This document shows, in pieces, positions 26,935 to 37,688 of a stretch of DNA of 64,000 nucleotides. Position 1 is the first letter of the stretch. Every line of letters starts with the position of its first letter. The notes beneath the pieces were generated by a model, which saw nothing but the letters and a program-made list of their open reading frames with translations, did no database searches and was not told where the DNA came from. Origin of the DNA: Phytohabitans houttuyneae (GTDB lineage: Bacteria; Actinomycetota; Actinomycetes; Mycobacteriales; Micromonosporaceae). The DNA lies in contig NZ_BLPF01000002.1 of NCBI RefSeq assembly GCF_011764425.1, forward strand, positions 558,997 to 622,996. Reading direction: 5' to 3'. Position numbers and translations under genes: made by a program.

Positions 26935-27684
26935 TCAGTCGTCAGGCTCGACGGTGAACCACCAGTTGCCGCTGACGTGTACCTGCCGCCTGACGCCGAG
27001 CGCCGTCTGCGTCCGCTCCTCCGGCGGGGCGTCGGCCGCGGTACCGGGAATGTAGGAGTAGTACCAGTTCCAGTGCCAGGAGCTGTCGCGCAGGTGGAAC
27101 GACATTCCGGGTCCCCAGCCGCCGTTCTCGATGCGGTACACGTCGACGCCGGAGCGCTCGATCGCGCCGGACACCTGGGTGAACGCGGCCGCGCTCGCGG
27201 TGTCGAACGGCAGCTCGGGGTCGTCGGGATTCGCGCACTCCGAGTGGCGGTCCCGGAAAGCCCCCCGCGACCACGTGAAGACGCGGCAGGCAGGCCGTCC
27301 CCAACCCGACTTCTCGTCGATGTACATGGTGAGCGCCAGGTCTTCGGCCACCGGCCGCACCTCGGCCTCAAGGTCCGCGATGTCCTGGAGCATCCGCTCG
27401 CGCGGGTATACGGGAGGGTCGCCCTGATCCGGCAGCGAATCGGACCCGCCGGGCATCACGGTCGTGTCCAGGCCGGGCAGCTCGATCGGGTCGATCGCCG
27501 TGAGCCCGACCACCATCGCCGCGACCGCGGCGACACTGCCGAACGCCTGCCGGACCCGGCGGCGGCGCAGCGCCCGCCGGGCGGTGGCGAGCGTCCTCTC
27601 GGCGTCGGGACCGGCGGCCGGGTAGCCCGGGGCGCCGGCCTGCAGGCGGGCGACGACGTCGTCATCGCGTAGCTGGTGGCTCAT
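26935..27684 (-). CDS. Single-span membrane protein coupled to the ECF sigma factor
   Basis: A 249-residue protein. Residues 1-50 are cytoplasmic and Arg-rich, about 52-72 form a transmembrane segment ('FGSVAAVAAMVVGLTAI'), and the rest is extracytoplasmic with several Trp ('WHWNWYYSYIPG') and two Cys. Its ATG overlaps the stop of the sigma gene (ATGA), so the two are translationally coupled. The position is that of an anti-sigma factor or a sigma-dependent partner, but I see no zinc anti-sigma motif, so this role is inferred from context. Confidence 0.75.
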   Translation of the reverse strand: MSHQLRDDDVVARLQAGAPGYPAAGPDAERTLATARRALRRRRVRQAFGSVAAVAAMVVGLTAIDPIELPGLDTTVMPGGSDSLPDQGDPPVYPRERMLQDIADLEAEVRPVAEDLALTMYIDEKSGWGRPACRVFTWSRGAFRDRHSECANPDDPELPFDTASAAAFTQVSGAIERSGVDVYRIENGGWGPGMSFHLRDSSWHWNWYYSYIPGTAADAPPEERTQTALGVRRQVHVSGNWWFTVEPDD

Positions 27685-28256
27685 CGCAGGTCCCCTTCCG
27701 CGAAGATCTCGCGCAGCCGGGCGATGCCCCGGGAGTGGTGGGACTTGACGGTGCCGACCGAGATCCCCAGCTCGCGGGCCACCTCGGTCTCGGTGAGGTC
27801 GAGCAGGTGTCGCAGCACCACGACCCGCCGCTGCGCGAGCGGCAGCCGGGCCAGGGCCTGTACCACGGCGTTGCGGGCCACGACGGCGCCCGTGTGGTCG
27901 GGCCCGGCTCGATCCGGAAGGTCGAGCGGGTCGACGACGACCTCGCGGCGCGTGCGTCGCCACCCGTCGACGCGCAGGTTGACCAGCACCCGGCGCGCGT
28001 ACGCCTGCGGGTCGCCGTCCCGCGCGGCGCGCCAGGAGCGGTACGTGCGCTCGTACGTGGCCTGGACCAGCTCCTCCGCCCGGACCGGGTCGCCGCACAG
28101 CAGGAGGGCGGTGCGCAGCAGGTAGCGGCCGGACACGCGTACGAACTGGAGGAACTCCTTGTCACGCTCGCCCGGCGCGCCGTCGCGGCCGCGGGCAAGG
28201 TCCAGCTCGTCAACCACCGCGGGGGCGGGGCCCGCGGCTGGTGGTTCGCTGTGCAT
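27681..28256 (-). CDS. ECF RNA polymerase sigma factor (SigE-like subfamily)
   Basis: A 191-residue sigma-70 region 2/region 4 protein of the actinobacterial SigE-like group. Region 2 covers 'FVRVSGRYLLRTALLLCGD' to 'AYARRVLVNLRVDGWRR' (about 40-105); region 4 holds 'LPLAQRRVVVLRHLLDLT' and the HTH 'VARELGISVGTVKSH'. I chose the ATG at 28256; a GTG six codons upstream is possible. It overlaps the downstream membrane-protein gene by four bases. It diverges from the MOSC gene. Confidence 0.9.
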   Translation of the reverse strand: MHSEPPAAGPAPAVVDELDLARGRDGAPGERDKEFLQFVRVSGRYLLRTALLLCGDPVRAEELVQATYERTYRSWRAARDGDPQAYARRVLVNLRVDGWRRTRREVVVDPLDLPDRAGPDHTGAVVARNAVVQALARLPLAQRRVVVLRHLLDLTETEVARELGISVGTVKSHHSRGIARLREIFAEGDLR

Positions 28257-28369
28257 GCTCACATTTACCACCACGCAGCGGCATTGCTGAACGTTGTCAC
28301 GACCGGAGACGGCGTCAGGGGCGGGAAAATGCGCGGCGTGCGGCGGCGCCGGCGGCTAGATTGCCGGGC

Positions 28370-29032
28370 GTGGGCAGGATACTTTCGGTCAACCTGGCGG
28401 TGCCGGAGCCCAACCCGGCCAAGGGCGTTGGCATCACGGGCATCAACAAGCGGCCGGTCGACCACCTGGTCAGCGTGCGCGCACCGGGGCCCAAGACGAC
28501 CGGGCTGCACAGCGGCCTGGTCGGCGACCAGATCTTCGACATCGAGCATCACGGCGGCGACGACCAGGCTGTGTACGCGTACGCGCGGGAGGACTACGAC
28601 TGGTGGCAGGCGCGGCTGAGCCGCCGGCTTGCCAACGGGCTCTTCGGTGAAAACCTGACGACCGAGGGGATCGACGTCAACGGCGCGGTCATCGGCGAGC
28701 GGTGGCGCATCGGCCCGCGGCTGGTCCTGCAGCCGACGTTCGGCCGTATCCCGCACGTCACGTTCCAGCACAAGATGGGCGAGCCGCGCTGGGTCAAGAC
28801 CTTCACCCGGGCAAACCGTCCCGGTGCCTACCTGCGGGTGCTCCAGGAGGGCGACCTGTGGGCCGGCGACCCGGTGACAGTGGAGGACCGGCCGGCGCAC
28901 GGTGTGACGATCGCCCAGGCCTTCCGGGCGTACATGACCGAGCCCGAGCTGCTGCCCGCCCTCGTCGAGACCGACGGTCTCCCCGACGACCTGCGCGCGA
29001 CCCTCGCCGAGCGCCTCCCCCAGCGGCGGTAG
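28370..29032 (+). CDS. MOSC domain-containing protein
   Basis: A 220-residue MOSC (molybdenum cofactor sulfurase C-terminal) protein. Features: 'GRILSVNLAVPEPNP' at the start, 'GDQIFDIEHHGGDDQAVYAY' near residue 45, 'GLFGENLTTEGIDV' near residue 85 and 'GERWRIGPRLVLQPTFGRIP' in the middle. The family binds sulfur or molybdopterin-linked substrates; this size resembles YiiM-type proteins. The GTG at 28370 begins conserved sequence. It converges on the CHAT gene, 26 bases between the stops. Confidence 0.9.
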   Translation: MGRILSVNLAVPEPNPAKGVGITGINKRPVDHLVSVRAPGPKTTGLHSGLVGDQIFDIEHHGGDDQAVYAYAREDYDWWQARLSRRLANGLFGENLTTEGIDVNGAVIGERWRIGPRLVLQPTFGRIPHVTFQHKMGEPRWVKTFTRANRPGAYLRVLQEGDLWAGDPVTVEDRPAHGVTIAQAFRAYMTEPELLPALVETDGLPDDLRATLAERLPQRR

Positions 29033-29058
29033 CTCGTGATCAGGCCCGGGCCACCGCC

Positions 29059-32000
29059 TCAGGGTCCGGTGTGGATGTGGGCGGCCCACCGCGTCGGTGT
29101 GGCACCGCCGATCCTGCGTCGGATCCGGTTGACCGCGTTGTGCAGGGCGACCGCGGCCCGCTCCGGGTCCGGTGCCTGGGCGTCGCCAAGAAGTCCCTTG
29201 TACACATCGTGGGTCAGCTTCGCCGCAGTGTGGTCGGTGACCTGCCACAAGGTGCCGATGACGTGCCGGTAGCCGGCGAGCTGGAACGCCGCGGTGATGT
29301 GTACCGCCTCGTCGACAAGTCCTGGCCGGACATCGGTGGTGGCGCAGGCGGACAGGAACGCCAGGCCGGCCCGCGGCAGCCACTGCCGTGCGATCGTGGT
29401 GATGGTCAGCGGTTGCGCGGCATCGTCGTGCAGCACCAACCGGCTGTTGGCCGGTTCGGTCCAGTCGCTGATGCCGTGGCAGGCGAAGTGGACGACCGTG
29501 TGCCGTGACAGCGCGTCCAGAACGGTGGCGCTGGTGGCCTGAGGGCCGTCGAGCACCTCGATGCCGGGCACCAGGCGACTCAGTGCGGCGACCTCGTCTG
29601 TGACCCCCCACAGTGGAACCGCCCCTTCCGGTGCCGGCGCGGCGACCACCAGCATCGGGCCGGACTCGGCGGTGTCGGGGGAGGGCCGTGTGGAGTGGCC
29701 GAGCGCGCGGACCGTCGCGGTGTACGACGACACGACCCGGTCCAGCACCGCCCGCGGTTCCCTGCCCTGGCTGGCCAGGTCGGCGTGGTGGCCGGCAGCG
29801 TGCAGCGGCAGGAACGCCAGCACCCCGACGGGACACCACCACACCCGCGGCCAGGTCTCCGCGCCGCCGGCCGGGGTCCGGTCGTGTCCCAGCTCGGCGA
29901 GGATCGGGCCGGCGGCGTGGTCCCACAGCCACGCCAGGACGTCCAGGATCGTGGCCTGCGCGCGTATGTGTGCACTCGGGGCTCGGGTCTCGTCGGTGGT
30001 GTCGGTGCGGGCCGCGCGAAGCCGGTTCACCTGTGCCGTCACGGCCGCGATACCCAGCCCGGGTAGGGACAGGTGCCGCACCGGGCGGTCCGGGTCGGTG
30101 GTGAGCAGCAACGCGTGCCCCGCGTCGCGGTAGCTGGACACGATGACGATCTGCCGGCCGGCCGCGTGGGCGTGCAGCTCGTCCATGCCCGGTACCGGAA
30201 AGTCGGCCAACCCTGGGCGGGCCCGGATGCGTTCCAGCAGTGCGTCCCAGTCCGTGGATGCCTGTGCGCGCTGGCGCACGCGCTCGGCTTCGCTGTCCAC
30301 CGCCGACGTCACCGGGTCGATCAAAGTGATCGTGGAGAGCCTGTCCGGTTCCGTGACATCGGGGCTTTCCAGGGCGGCGAAGCGGGCGCGGATCGCCTCC
30401 AGCGCCGCGGCGAGGTCCGGGGCGTCGGCCAGCGACGGCGGCGTCGCGTGGGTGTCCATCGTTTCGGCCAGCAGCAGACCTCGCGCGCCTTCGGCCAGCT
30501 GCACCGCCCGCTCGGGCCGGCCGGCGGCTACCGCCACCGCGATCGCGTGCCCGGCGGTGCCGCCGAACAGTTCAAGGCGCCGCTCCCGGTCGGCCCGGGC
30601 GAGGTGGCGAGGGGCGACGAGCGAGAGCCCGGACACCACGGCGTCGATGCTGGCCAGGGCGGCGAAGGCGTCCCCGGCCCGCAGGTCGGCCTGCGCCTTC
30701 GCACGGCCGGCGGCGATCCGGTGGCCGATCGAACTCGTCCCCGCCTTTATCGCGTCCGCGAAGGCCTGCCGGCACTCGGGCAGCAGGTCGGCCACGCCCC
30801 GCTCGGCGAGCTCCAGCAGCGCGTATCCGAGGTTGGCTACCGGTACGCCGTCCTGCCGGTCGGACGCCACGCCAGTCCGGCCGACCGCCACGGCCTCGCG
30901 CAGGTGGGCGAGGCTGCCGGTGCGCCGCCCGTACACACGCAGGCTGATGCCGAGACCGCTGGCGGCGGCGGCCTGTCCGAACCGATCTGTGCCGCTGGCC
31001 GCGATCACCGCCCGACGTACCGCGATCGCCTCGCGCCCGAGGTGCGGGTCGCCGGTCGCGAGAAACTGATCGTGGAGGGCGTTGGCGAGCGCGTACAGGG
31101 CGGCGCCGCGACCTTTGTGCCGCTCCGGGTAGCAGTCGACCGCGCGCCGGGCCAGTTCGACCGCCTCGCCCAGCCGAGCCGGCTCGGCTGATTCGAGCGC
31201 GAGCTGGCGCACCGTCTCGCTGAGGTTGCCCAGGAAGATCCCGGTCATCGCGTGGCCGGATGGGCAGGCCGCCACCGCCGCCTGGCTGACCGCCGTTGCC
31301 TCCCGCAGCTGCGCCAGGTCGCCCGAGCGGCGGTACTGCTCTAACAGCCGGGCGCTGAGATTGGAGAGGCAGATCCCGCGGTCTGGATGGCCCTCGGGGG
31401 CGGCGGCGACCGCCGCCCGGGCCGCCTCCAATGACTCGGCCAGGTCGGCCGACGCAAGGGTCCGTATGGTCTGGCAGGCCATCGCGGTACTGAGCAGAAC
31501 CAGGCACAGGGCCCGCTGGCTGTGACCGGTTGGCGCCTTGGCCGCGACTGTGCGTGCCACCGTGATCGCGTCGTCGAGCATGGCGGCGTCGCCCGACCAT
31601 TCGTACGACAGCAGCTGAAGGGTACCCAGGTTGTGCAGGGCGAACAGCCACATCGGGTGCCCCTCGGCGTGGCTGGCCACCGCGTCCCGGGCCGTGGCCA
31701 GCGCGGCGCGTTCGTCCTCGGAGGTCTGGCTGTAGGCGAACCGCATCCGCTGGGCCAGCGCGATGTTGTTAAGCGCGGCCCCGCGGTAGCCGTCGTCCAG
31801 TTGGCCGGTCGCGATGGTGGCGCGGCCCAGCTCGATCGCCTCGTCCAGTGCCTGCGGGTCGCCGGTGAGCTGGAAGAGGAAGCAGAGCTGGGCACAGATG
31901 TCGATGATTGCGGCGTGCCCCATCGCGGGTTCGAGGATCGCCACCGCCGCGTGGCCGCTGGCTATCGCCTCCCGCAACAACTCGGCGTCCTGCGTATGCC

Positions 32001-34745
32001 TGGCCGTCGCTGCCAGCGCCGCGGCGAGCAGCATCTGGACGGCGGCCCGATCCGGCGCGTCAGGCCCTTCGCTGGCGAGGTAGTCCCGGTAGATCTGGAC
32101 CGCCTCGCCGCCGGCCGCGGCGTCTCCCGTCGTGTCGGCCAGCTGCGCCAGCGCCATCGCGAGTGTGAGGGACGCGGCCGAGCGGTCCTCACCGTCCGGT
32201 GACACCGCGAGGAGCGCCCGGTTCACGGCGACAAGTTCGGCGAGCACTTCCGGATCGCCAGTTCGTTCGGCGAGCATGGTGAGATCAACATCGAGGTTTC
32301 TCAGATACCCCGGCAGGAGCGGGTCGTCGTACGGGGTGAGTGCGACGGCCGACCGGTCCAGCTCGGCTGCCTCACGCACGTCGGCGAGGTCGCCTGTGCG
32401 TTTGTAGCGGGTCGTCAAGTGAACCCCGAGACGTGCCTGGCACGCGGCCAACTCCGGTCCCCGCGGAGTTTCCGCTGCCACCGCCCGCAGGATCTCGATC
32501 GCCTCGGTTAGTGGGCCGAGGTCGCCGGTGGCGGCCTGTTGTGCGAGCGCGTCGGCGTGGTCGCGGCGCGTCGCCCGGTCCTGCGCGGGCTCGGGCGGAG
32601 CGGTCGGTAGCTCGTCCGTGATGTCGACGTCGACCCAGTACGGCGAGGTCGACGGCCCGGCGGACGGCAGGTAGCTGGACGTCGGGACGTCGATCAGCCG
32701 GTACCGCCGGCGCATCTCGGCCACGACGTCCGGCGCTGGCCGGCCAAAGCCGGAGGCCACGACAGTGCCCATCTCGCCCGGGCGGAAAGAGCGCCCGAGC
32801 GAGATCGAATAGAACAGGCGATGGAGCCGGGCCGGGGTGAGCCGGATGTAGCTGTAGACAGGCACTCCATCCAGGTTGGAACCCTGTAACAAGATCACGT
32901 GCTCGTCGTCAGGCCCCTCCAGGCCGTCCTCGGCCGCGCCTGACCTCGCCTGATCGGCGGCCCGGTCCACAACCGCGGTGAGGTCGGCGAAGAACCGCAC
33001 GGCATCGGGCTGCTCCCGCGCAGGCAGCTTGCGGAGCAGCCGGCTGGCCAGCGGCCAGGCGGCCACGAAGACAATGCGCGCGGCGCCCACCGACAGGCGG
33101 CTCAGCCGGCACACCGCGCGGAGCATCTCGATGGATTCGGCGCCTGCGATCTGTCGCTGGACGGCGTTGCGCACCGCGAGGTCGGGGTCGTCGAGCAGGC
33201 CGAGCAGCGCGGCGCAGGCCGACTCGTCGGGGGATCGAGGGCGCGGGCGGCCGCCTCCCGCACCTCGGGCGCAGGGTCCGCCAGGGCGGCCACCAGCCCG
33301 GCCGCGACCGCGGGCGCACCCGCGGCGTGTCGCAGCCCCCAGGCGGCCGCTTGGCGGACCGGGTCGGACGGGTCGCTCAGCCGGTCGAGCAGCGCCGGTG
33401 CGACCGCGGCGCCTGGCTGCTGGGCGAGGGCGTTGACCACTGCGGTACGGGTCTGGTCGTCGGAGTGGTCGGTGTGCCGCAGCAGCGCGTCGGTCACCGC
33501 TGTCACGCCATGTGCGTCCGGGCGCCCGGTCAGCGAGCGCGCCGCCGTCCCCGCGCATTCCGGGTCGTCCAGCAGCCCGACGAGCACGGCGACGACTTCC
33601 TCGCCCGCGTGCTGGCCCAACTCGGCGGCCGCGTCGCGGCGTTCGGCCGGGGCGCCGTGAACGGCCCGCTGCAGCAAATCGGCGGTGGCCTGCGGCTCGG
33701 GGCTCCGGATCGCCTCGATGGCCAGGCCGCGCACCAGTGGGTCAGGGTCGCCGGTGCGGGTCCGCAGCGCCGCCACCGCCCGCGGATCGTCGGCGTGGCC
33801 GGCCAGCGCACCGACGACGACATACCGCACCTCGTCGTGGGGGTCGTCAACGAGCGCGCTTATCGCTTCGAGCAGCTCAGGTGCCGCACCCGCGGTACGC
33901 GCCCGTTCCGCGAGGAGCTGGACCGCGTACAGCCTTGCATGTGGATCGGGATCCTTTACGCGGGCGAGCATCCGCTCGACGACCTGCGGCGCCGGGCACC
34001 CGCGCAGTGCCGCGGCCGCGTGCCGGCGCCGGCGCGGGTGGTCGAAGTGATCCAGCAGGACGGCGACCAGCGACGGCGCCTCCGTGCCCGCCAAGGCCTC
34101 GAATACCGTCTCGGCCGGCTCCCGGTCGAGGCGTTCGGCGAGCGCTGCCACCGCACGCGGGTCGGTGCACCGTGCCAGGATCGCGGCGACCGCGTCATCG
34201 CCGTTGCCGAGACGGTCGAGCAGCGCGTCGACAAGAGCCGCCGGCAGGTGGTCGATCTGCCCGGCGAGAAGCTCGACGGCGTCCGCTTTTTCTTCCGGCA
34301 GGTCAAGCAGGGCACAGACCCTGGTAAGGAGGTCGGGCAGTTCCCCGGCGACGAGCGTGTGATCGGGCAGGCCGGCCACCACCCGCACCGCGCAAAATAT
34401 GGTCAGGTGAAGCGGATCCTGCTTCTGGGCAAGCAGGTGGTGCAGGAGGGCGACCGCCTCGTCCGGCCGGCCCTGGTGCACGAAGGCCGCACCGAGCTGG
34501 TTGATGATCGGCTGCCAGGGCGGATCGAACCACAGGTGGGCGTCGATTGCCGCGAGCCACTCCGACCGTGGCAGTCCCGCCAGGTACCGGCTGGTCAGCC
34601 GTTCGACCAGGTCACCGAGACTGTCCTGCGTCGATTCGTCCGCCGCGCCGGCCGCGACCCGTGCCACCGTATCCAGGAGCCGGTCGACGTCGGCCGCCGC
34701 GATGCCGCTTTGCGCCGGCCGTCCCAGCAGGGTCTGTTCATCCAC
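29059..34745 (-). CDS. HEAT-TPR-CHAT protein (caspase-like protease, frameshifted)
   Basis: About 1,895 residues when one base is restored. Residues 1 to about 530 are HEAT-type repeats ('DPHARLYAVQLLAERARTAG', 'DPSDPVRQAAAWGLRHAAGA'). The middle, about 680-1400, is TPR-like ('GICLSNLSARLLEQYRRSGD' recurring). The last 400 residues are a CHAT domain with both catalytic residues: His (about 1757) in 'VVHFACHGISDW' and Cys (about 1801) in 'FLSACATTDV', as in separase/caspase-like peptidases. The frame breaks at the C run near 33230-33234; six instead of five C gives 'ARALDPPDESACAALLG'. It is the last gene of a four-gene operon, overlapping the TPR gene by eight bases. CHAT-TPR proteins act as triggered proteases; the target here is unknown. 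Confidence 0.85.
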
Positions 34746-36729
34746 TGTCGCGGACCCCTTCCGGTATGGCGGCGAGCAACTCCGCGGCGATGCCGGCCGA
34801 GCCTGGCGTCGCGGCCAGGCCGCGCAGGTCGGCGGCGGTCAGCCGCAGGTCGTCTGCGCACGGCCCCCGGGACAGCGCGGCGGGCAGGCAGCCGTAGGCC
34901 TGGCCGGCGTCGCCCTGAGCGGCGTGGCGCACCATCGTTCGAAGCAAGCGGTAGGCGGACCGATCCTCGTCCGGGTCGACCGCGTCGAGCGTCGCCGCGG
35001 TGGCGAGCGCGTCCCTGGCCTCCGCGGCGCGGCCGCTGCGCGTCAGTACCAGTGCCAGGGCCAGCCACAGAGTGCTGTCGGTCGGGTCGGCCCGTACCGA
35101 ACGCTCCAGGTCGGCGACCGCCTCGTCATGCCGGCCGAGCGCTGCCAGGGCATCGGCCCGCGCCTCAAGGATCCAGGTGACGTCCCCGGCGATCTCGAGC
35201 GCGCGGGTGTGGTCGGGCAGTGCCGCCGCTGGGTCTCCAAGCGCGTGCCAGCACTGGCCCCGGCTGGCGATAGCGGCCGCGTGCTGAGGGGCCAGCGCAG
35301 CCACCCGGTCGAAGTCCAGCACCGCCTCGCGGTAGCGGCCGGCCCGGCGGTACGTCTCGCCGCGGACGAAGAACGCCGCCGGATCGGTGAGGTTGAGCTG
35401 TACCGCCCGGTCCAGGTCGGCGAGCGCCTCGGCCACGCGCCCGTCGAGCTGGAGTGCGTTGCCGCGCTTGGTGAGTGCGGCCGAGTCGTCCGGGGTGGCG
35501 GCCAGGACGAGATCCAGGTCCGCTGCCGCGGCGGCGTACCTGCGGATCTCCAGGTAGGACTCAGCGCGGGCGGTGCGTGCCGCCAACAACGTCGGCGTCC
35601 GGTCAAGGACCGCGCTGAGGTCTTCCACCGCCGCCCCGTGCGCACCCTGGAACTGGCGGGCGAACGCCCGGCCGAGCAAGGCCCACCCGTGGGTCGGGTT
35701 GACCGCGAGCGCCCGGTCGAAGTCGGCGACCGCGTCCGCGATGCGGCCGAGCAGATAGTGTACGTAGCCGCGACCGGTCAGCGCGTAGCCGTGCGCCGGG
35801 TCCAGCGCGACCGCCGCGTCGAAGCCCGCCAGCGCCTCGGCGTAGCGACCGGTCAGCCGTAGGGACTCCGCGCGGCCGGCAATCGCCAGCACGAATGCCG
35901 GGTCGAGCGCGGTTGCGGTGTCGAAGTCGCTGATGGCCAGGTCGTGCCGGCCGAGAGCCTGATAGGACAGTCCACGCCGGCACAGTGCCCACGGGTACTG
36001 CGGCCGGAGCGCGAGCGCCTTGTCGAAGTCGTCGACCGCCTCGCTTTGGCGGCCGGCCACCCGGTGGACATCTGCCCGACCGGCGAACGCGGCGGCGGAC
36101 CGCGGATCCAGCGTTACCGCCTTGCCGAAGTCTTCGATCGCCTCGGCGGTGCGACCCAGCCCGTCGGCGACGAAGCCGCGCTCCACGTACAGCCACGCGA
36201 CGCCGGGCCGAAGCTGGATGGCGCGGTCGAGGTCAGCCAGCGCCCGCGGGAGCTGCCCGAGCGCGCGGTGCACCTGAGCTCGGCTTCCCCACGCGTACGC
36301 GTTGGTCGGCTCAAGCTCGACGGCCGCGTCGAAGTCCGCGAGCGCGGCCTTGGGCTGGCTGGTGAGCCGGTAGCTCTCGCCGCGGCTGGCCAGCAGCGCG
36401 TGGTCCGCCGGGTGCAGCGCCACCGCCTGATCGAACTCGGCCAGCGCCTCGCTGTGCCGGCCGAGCGCCTGCAACACCCGAGCCCGGCAGGTGCGGATCC
36501 AGCCGTCGTCCGGGTCGAGCGCGAGCACCGCGTCGAAGTCGGCGAGCGCCGCGGCCAGGTCGCCTGCCTCCCGGCGGGCGTATCCCCGGCCACCGAGCAC
36601 GAATGGGTCGGCTGGCGCGGCGGCCACCGCCCGGTCGAAGTCGGCGAGTGCCTCGTCGTACCGCCTGGCGGTGCGGTGCCCTTCGGCCCGAATCACCATG
36701 CCGAGCACATCGGCAGCCGGCGTGGTCAT
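34738..36729 (-). CDS. TPR-only protein
   Basis: A 663-residue protein composed almost entirely of about eighteen 34-residue TPR units, most following the pattern 'ADFDRALALDPxxxxAL.GRG..' (for example 'AVADFDRALAVNPTHGWALL'). No signal peptide, membrane segment or enzymatic domain is visible. Such superhelices bind peptides or proteins. It overlaps the upstream membrane-protein gene (ATGA at 36726-36729) and the downstream CHAT gene by eight bases, so all three are translationally coupled. A role as sensor, scaffold or substrate of the CHAT protease is plausible but unproven. Confidence 0.88.
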   Translation of the reverse strand: MTTPAADVLGMVIRAEGHRTARRYDEALADFDRAVAAAPADPFVLGGRGYARREAGDLAAALADFDAVLALDPDDGWIRTCRARVLQALGRHSEALAEFDQAVALHPADHALLASRGESYRLTSQPKAALADFDAAVELEPTNAYAWGSRAQVHRALGQLPRALADLDRAIQLRPGVAWLYVERGFVADGLGRTAEAIEDFGKAVTLDPRSAAAFAGRADVHRVAGRQSEAVDDFDKALALRPQYPWALCRRGLSYQALGRHDLAISDFDTATALDPAFVLAIAGRAESLRLTGRYAEALAGFDAAVALDPAHGYALTGRGYVHYLLGRIADAVADFDRALAVNPTHGWALLGRAFARQFQGAHGAAVEDLSAVLDRTPTLLAARTARAESYLEIRRYAAAAADLDLVLAATPDDSAALTKRGNALQLDGRVAEALADLDRAVQLNLTDPAAFFVRGETYRRAGRYREAVLDFDRVAALAPQHAAAIASRGQCWHALGDPAAALPDHTRALEIAGDVTWILEARADALAALGRHDEAVADLERSVRADPTDSTLWLALALVLTRSGRAAEARDALATAATLDAVDPDEDRSAYRLLRTMVRHAAQGDAGQAYGCLPAALSRGPCADDLRLTAADLRGLAATPGSAGIAAELLAAIPEGVRDSG

Positions 36730-37640
36730 CCCCGCCCCCCAATGCCCTGGTCCTTGCGGAGCCGGACGGTGACCTCCTCACCGACCTCCACGGTCAGCGG
36801 CCCGCCGCACTCGACGCCCAGCCTGGCGGCCAGCTCCCGCCCATGCAGGTCTACTGTGGATTCGACCAGTTCGGCCAGGCCGCCGGTCGCGGACCGGGCC
36901 CGCATCCACGCCGCGCCGAACAGCACGGCCGCCACCACCGACGACGGCCACCACCAGGCGGCGAGCACCGCGTACAGCAGGCTCCAGCCGGCCAGGCGAG
37001 CGGCCGCGGAGTACGCCTCGTGCGCCGCGATCACGTCGGTGCGCAGGTCCGCCGGGGCCAGGCTCCAGACGCGTGGCCACGCCGCGGTGAGGTCCAGCCC
37101 GTAGGTCAGGTGGATCCGCTCGCCCAACGCCCGCAGCCGGTCCGCGATCCACGTTGGACGCTCCGGCTCGACAAGGCAGATCGCGTCGCGGCGGGCCAGT
37201 GCCTCGGCCAGTCCGGGTATCACCACCGTGTCGGCGTGCTCGTCGAGCCGCACGCCGGCGACCAGGGCGACCACACCGGCGTCCGCGGCCCGCCACCGAC
37301 GCAGCCGCCACGCACGGACCGACCTCAGCGGCTGCCGCCGTCCCGGCAGCAGCCACATCCGTTCCACCGCACCGCCAAGTGACGCGGCGACCAGGCCGGC
37401 GGTCGCGGCGGCGACCAGCACGGCGGCCGTCACCAGCAGGACCACCGCTGAACTGCGGCCGGCCGGGTGGTCGGCCACCGCGACGATGTCGTCGCGGAGG
37501 CGTTGTATGGCAAGGGCGTGCGCGTGGCCGAGGCGAGCCGCTACGGCGACCGCGGCCACGAAGAGCAGGCCCGGCGCGAGCAGCGTGGTGAGCCACCGCT
37601 GGCTGAGCCGGCCGCCCAGCGTGGTCAGCAGCTCAATCAC
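36726..37640 (-). CDS. Multi-span membrane protein of the CHAT operon
   Basis: A 304-residue protein I do not recognise. Two N-terminal transmembrane helices (about 16-36 and 64-90) flank a charged segment. A soluble middle of about 115 residues contains 'TVVIPGLAEALARRDAICL'. A hydrophobic hairpin follows ('WSLLYAVLAAWWWPSSVVAAVLF', about 215-240), then a C-terminal cytoplasmic domain of about 60 residues ending 'VGEEVTVRLRKDQGIGGRG'. It ends in an ATGA overlap with the TPR gene. Its place in the operon makes it a candidate membrane anchor or effector of the CHAT protease. Confidence 0.75.
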   Translation of the reverse strand: MIELLTTLGGRLSQRWLTTLLAPGLLFVAAVAVAARLGHAHALAIQRLRDDIVAVADHPAGRSSAVVLLVTAAVLVAAATAGLVAASLGGAVERMWLLPGRRQPLRSVRAWRLRRWRAADAGVVALVAGVRLDEHADTVVIPGLAEALARRDAICLVEPERPTWIADRLRALGERIHLTYGLDLTAAWPRVWSLAPADLRTDVIAAHEAYSAAARLAGWSLLYAVLAAWWWPSSVVAAVLFGAAWMRARSATGGLAELVESTVDLHGRELAARLGVECGGPLTVEVGEEVTVRLRKDQGIGGRG

Positions 37641-37688
37641 ATCGACTCCAGACCGGCGATACGTCCGCGCGTCGCGCTTCGGGACATC

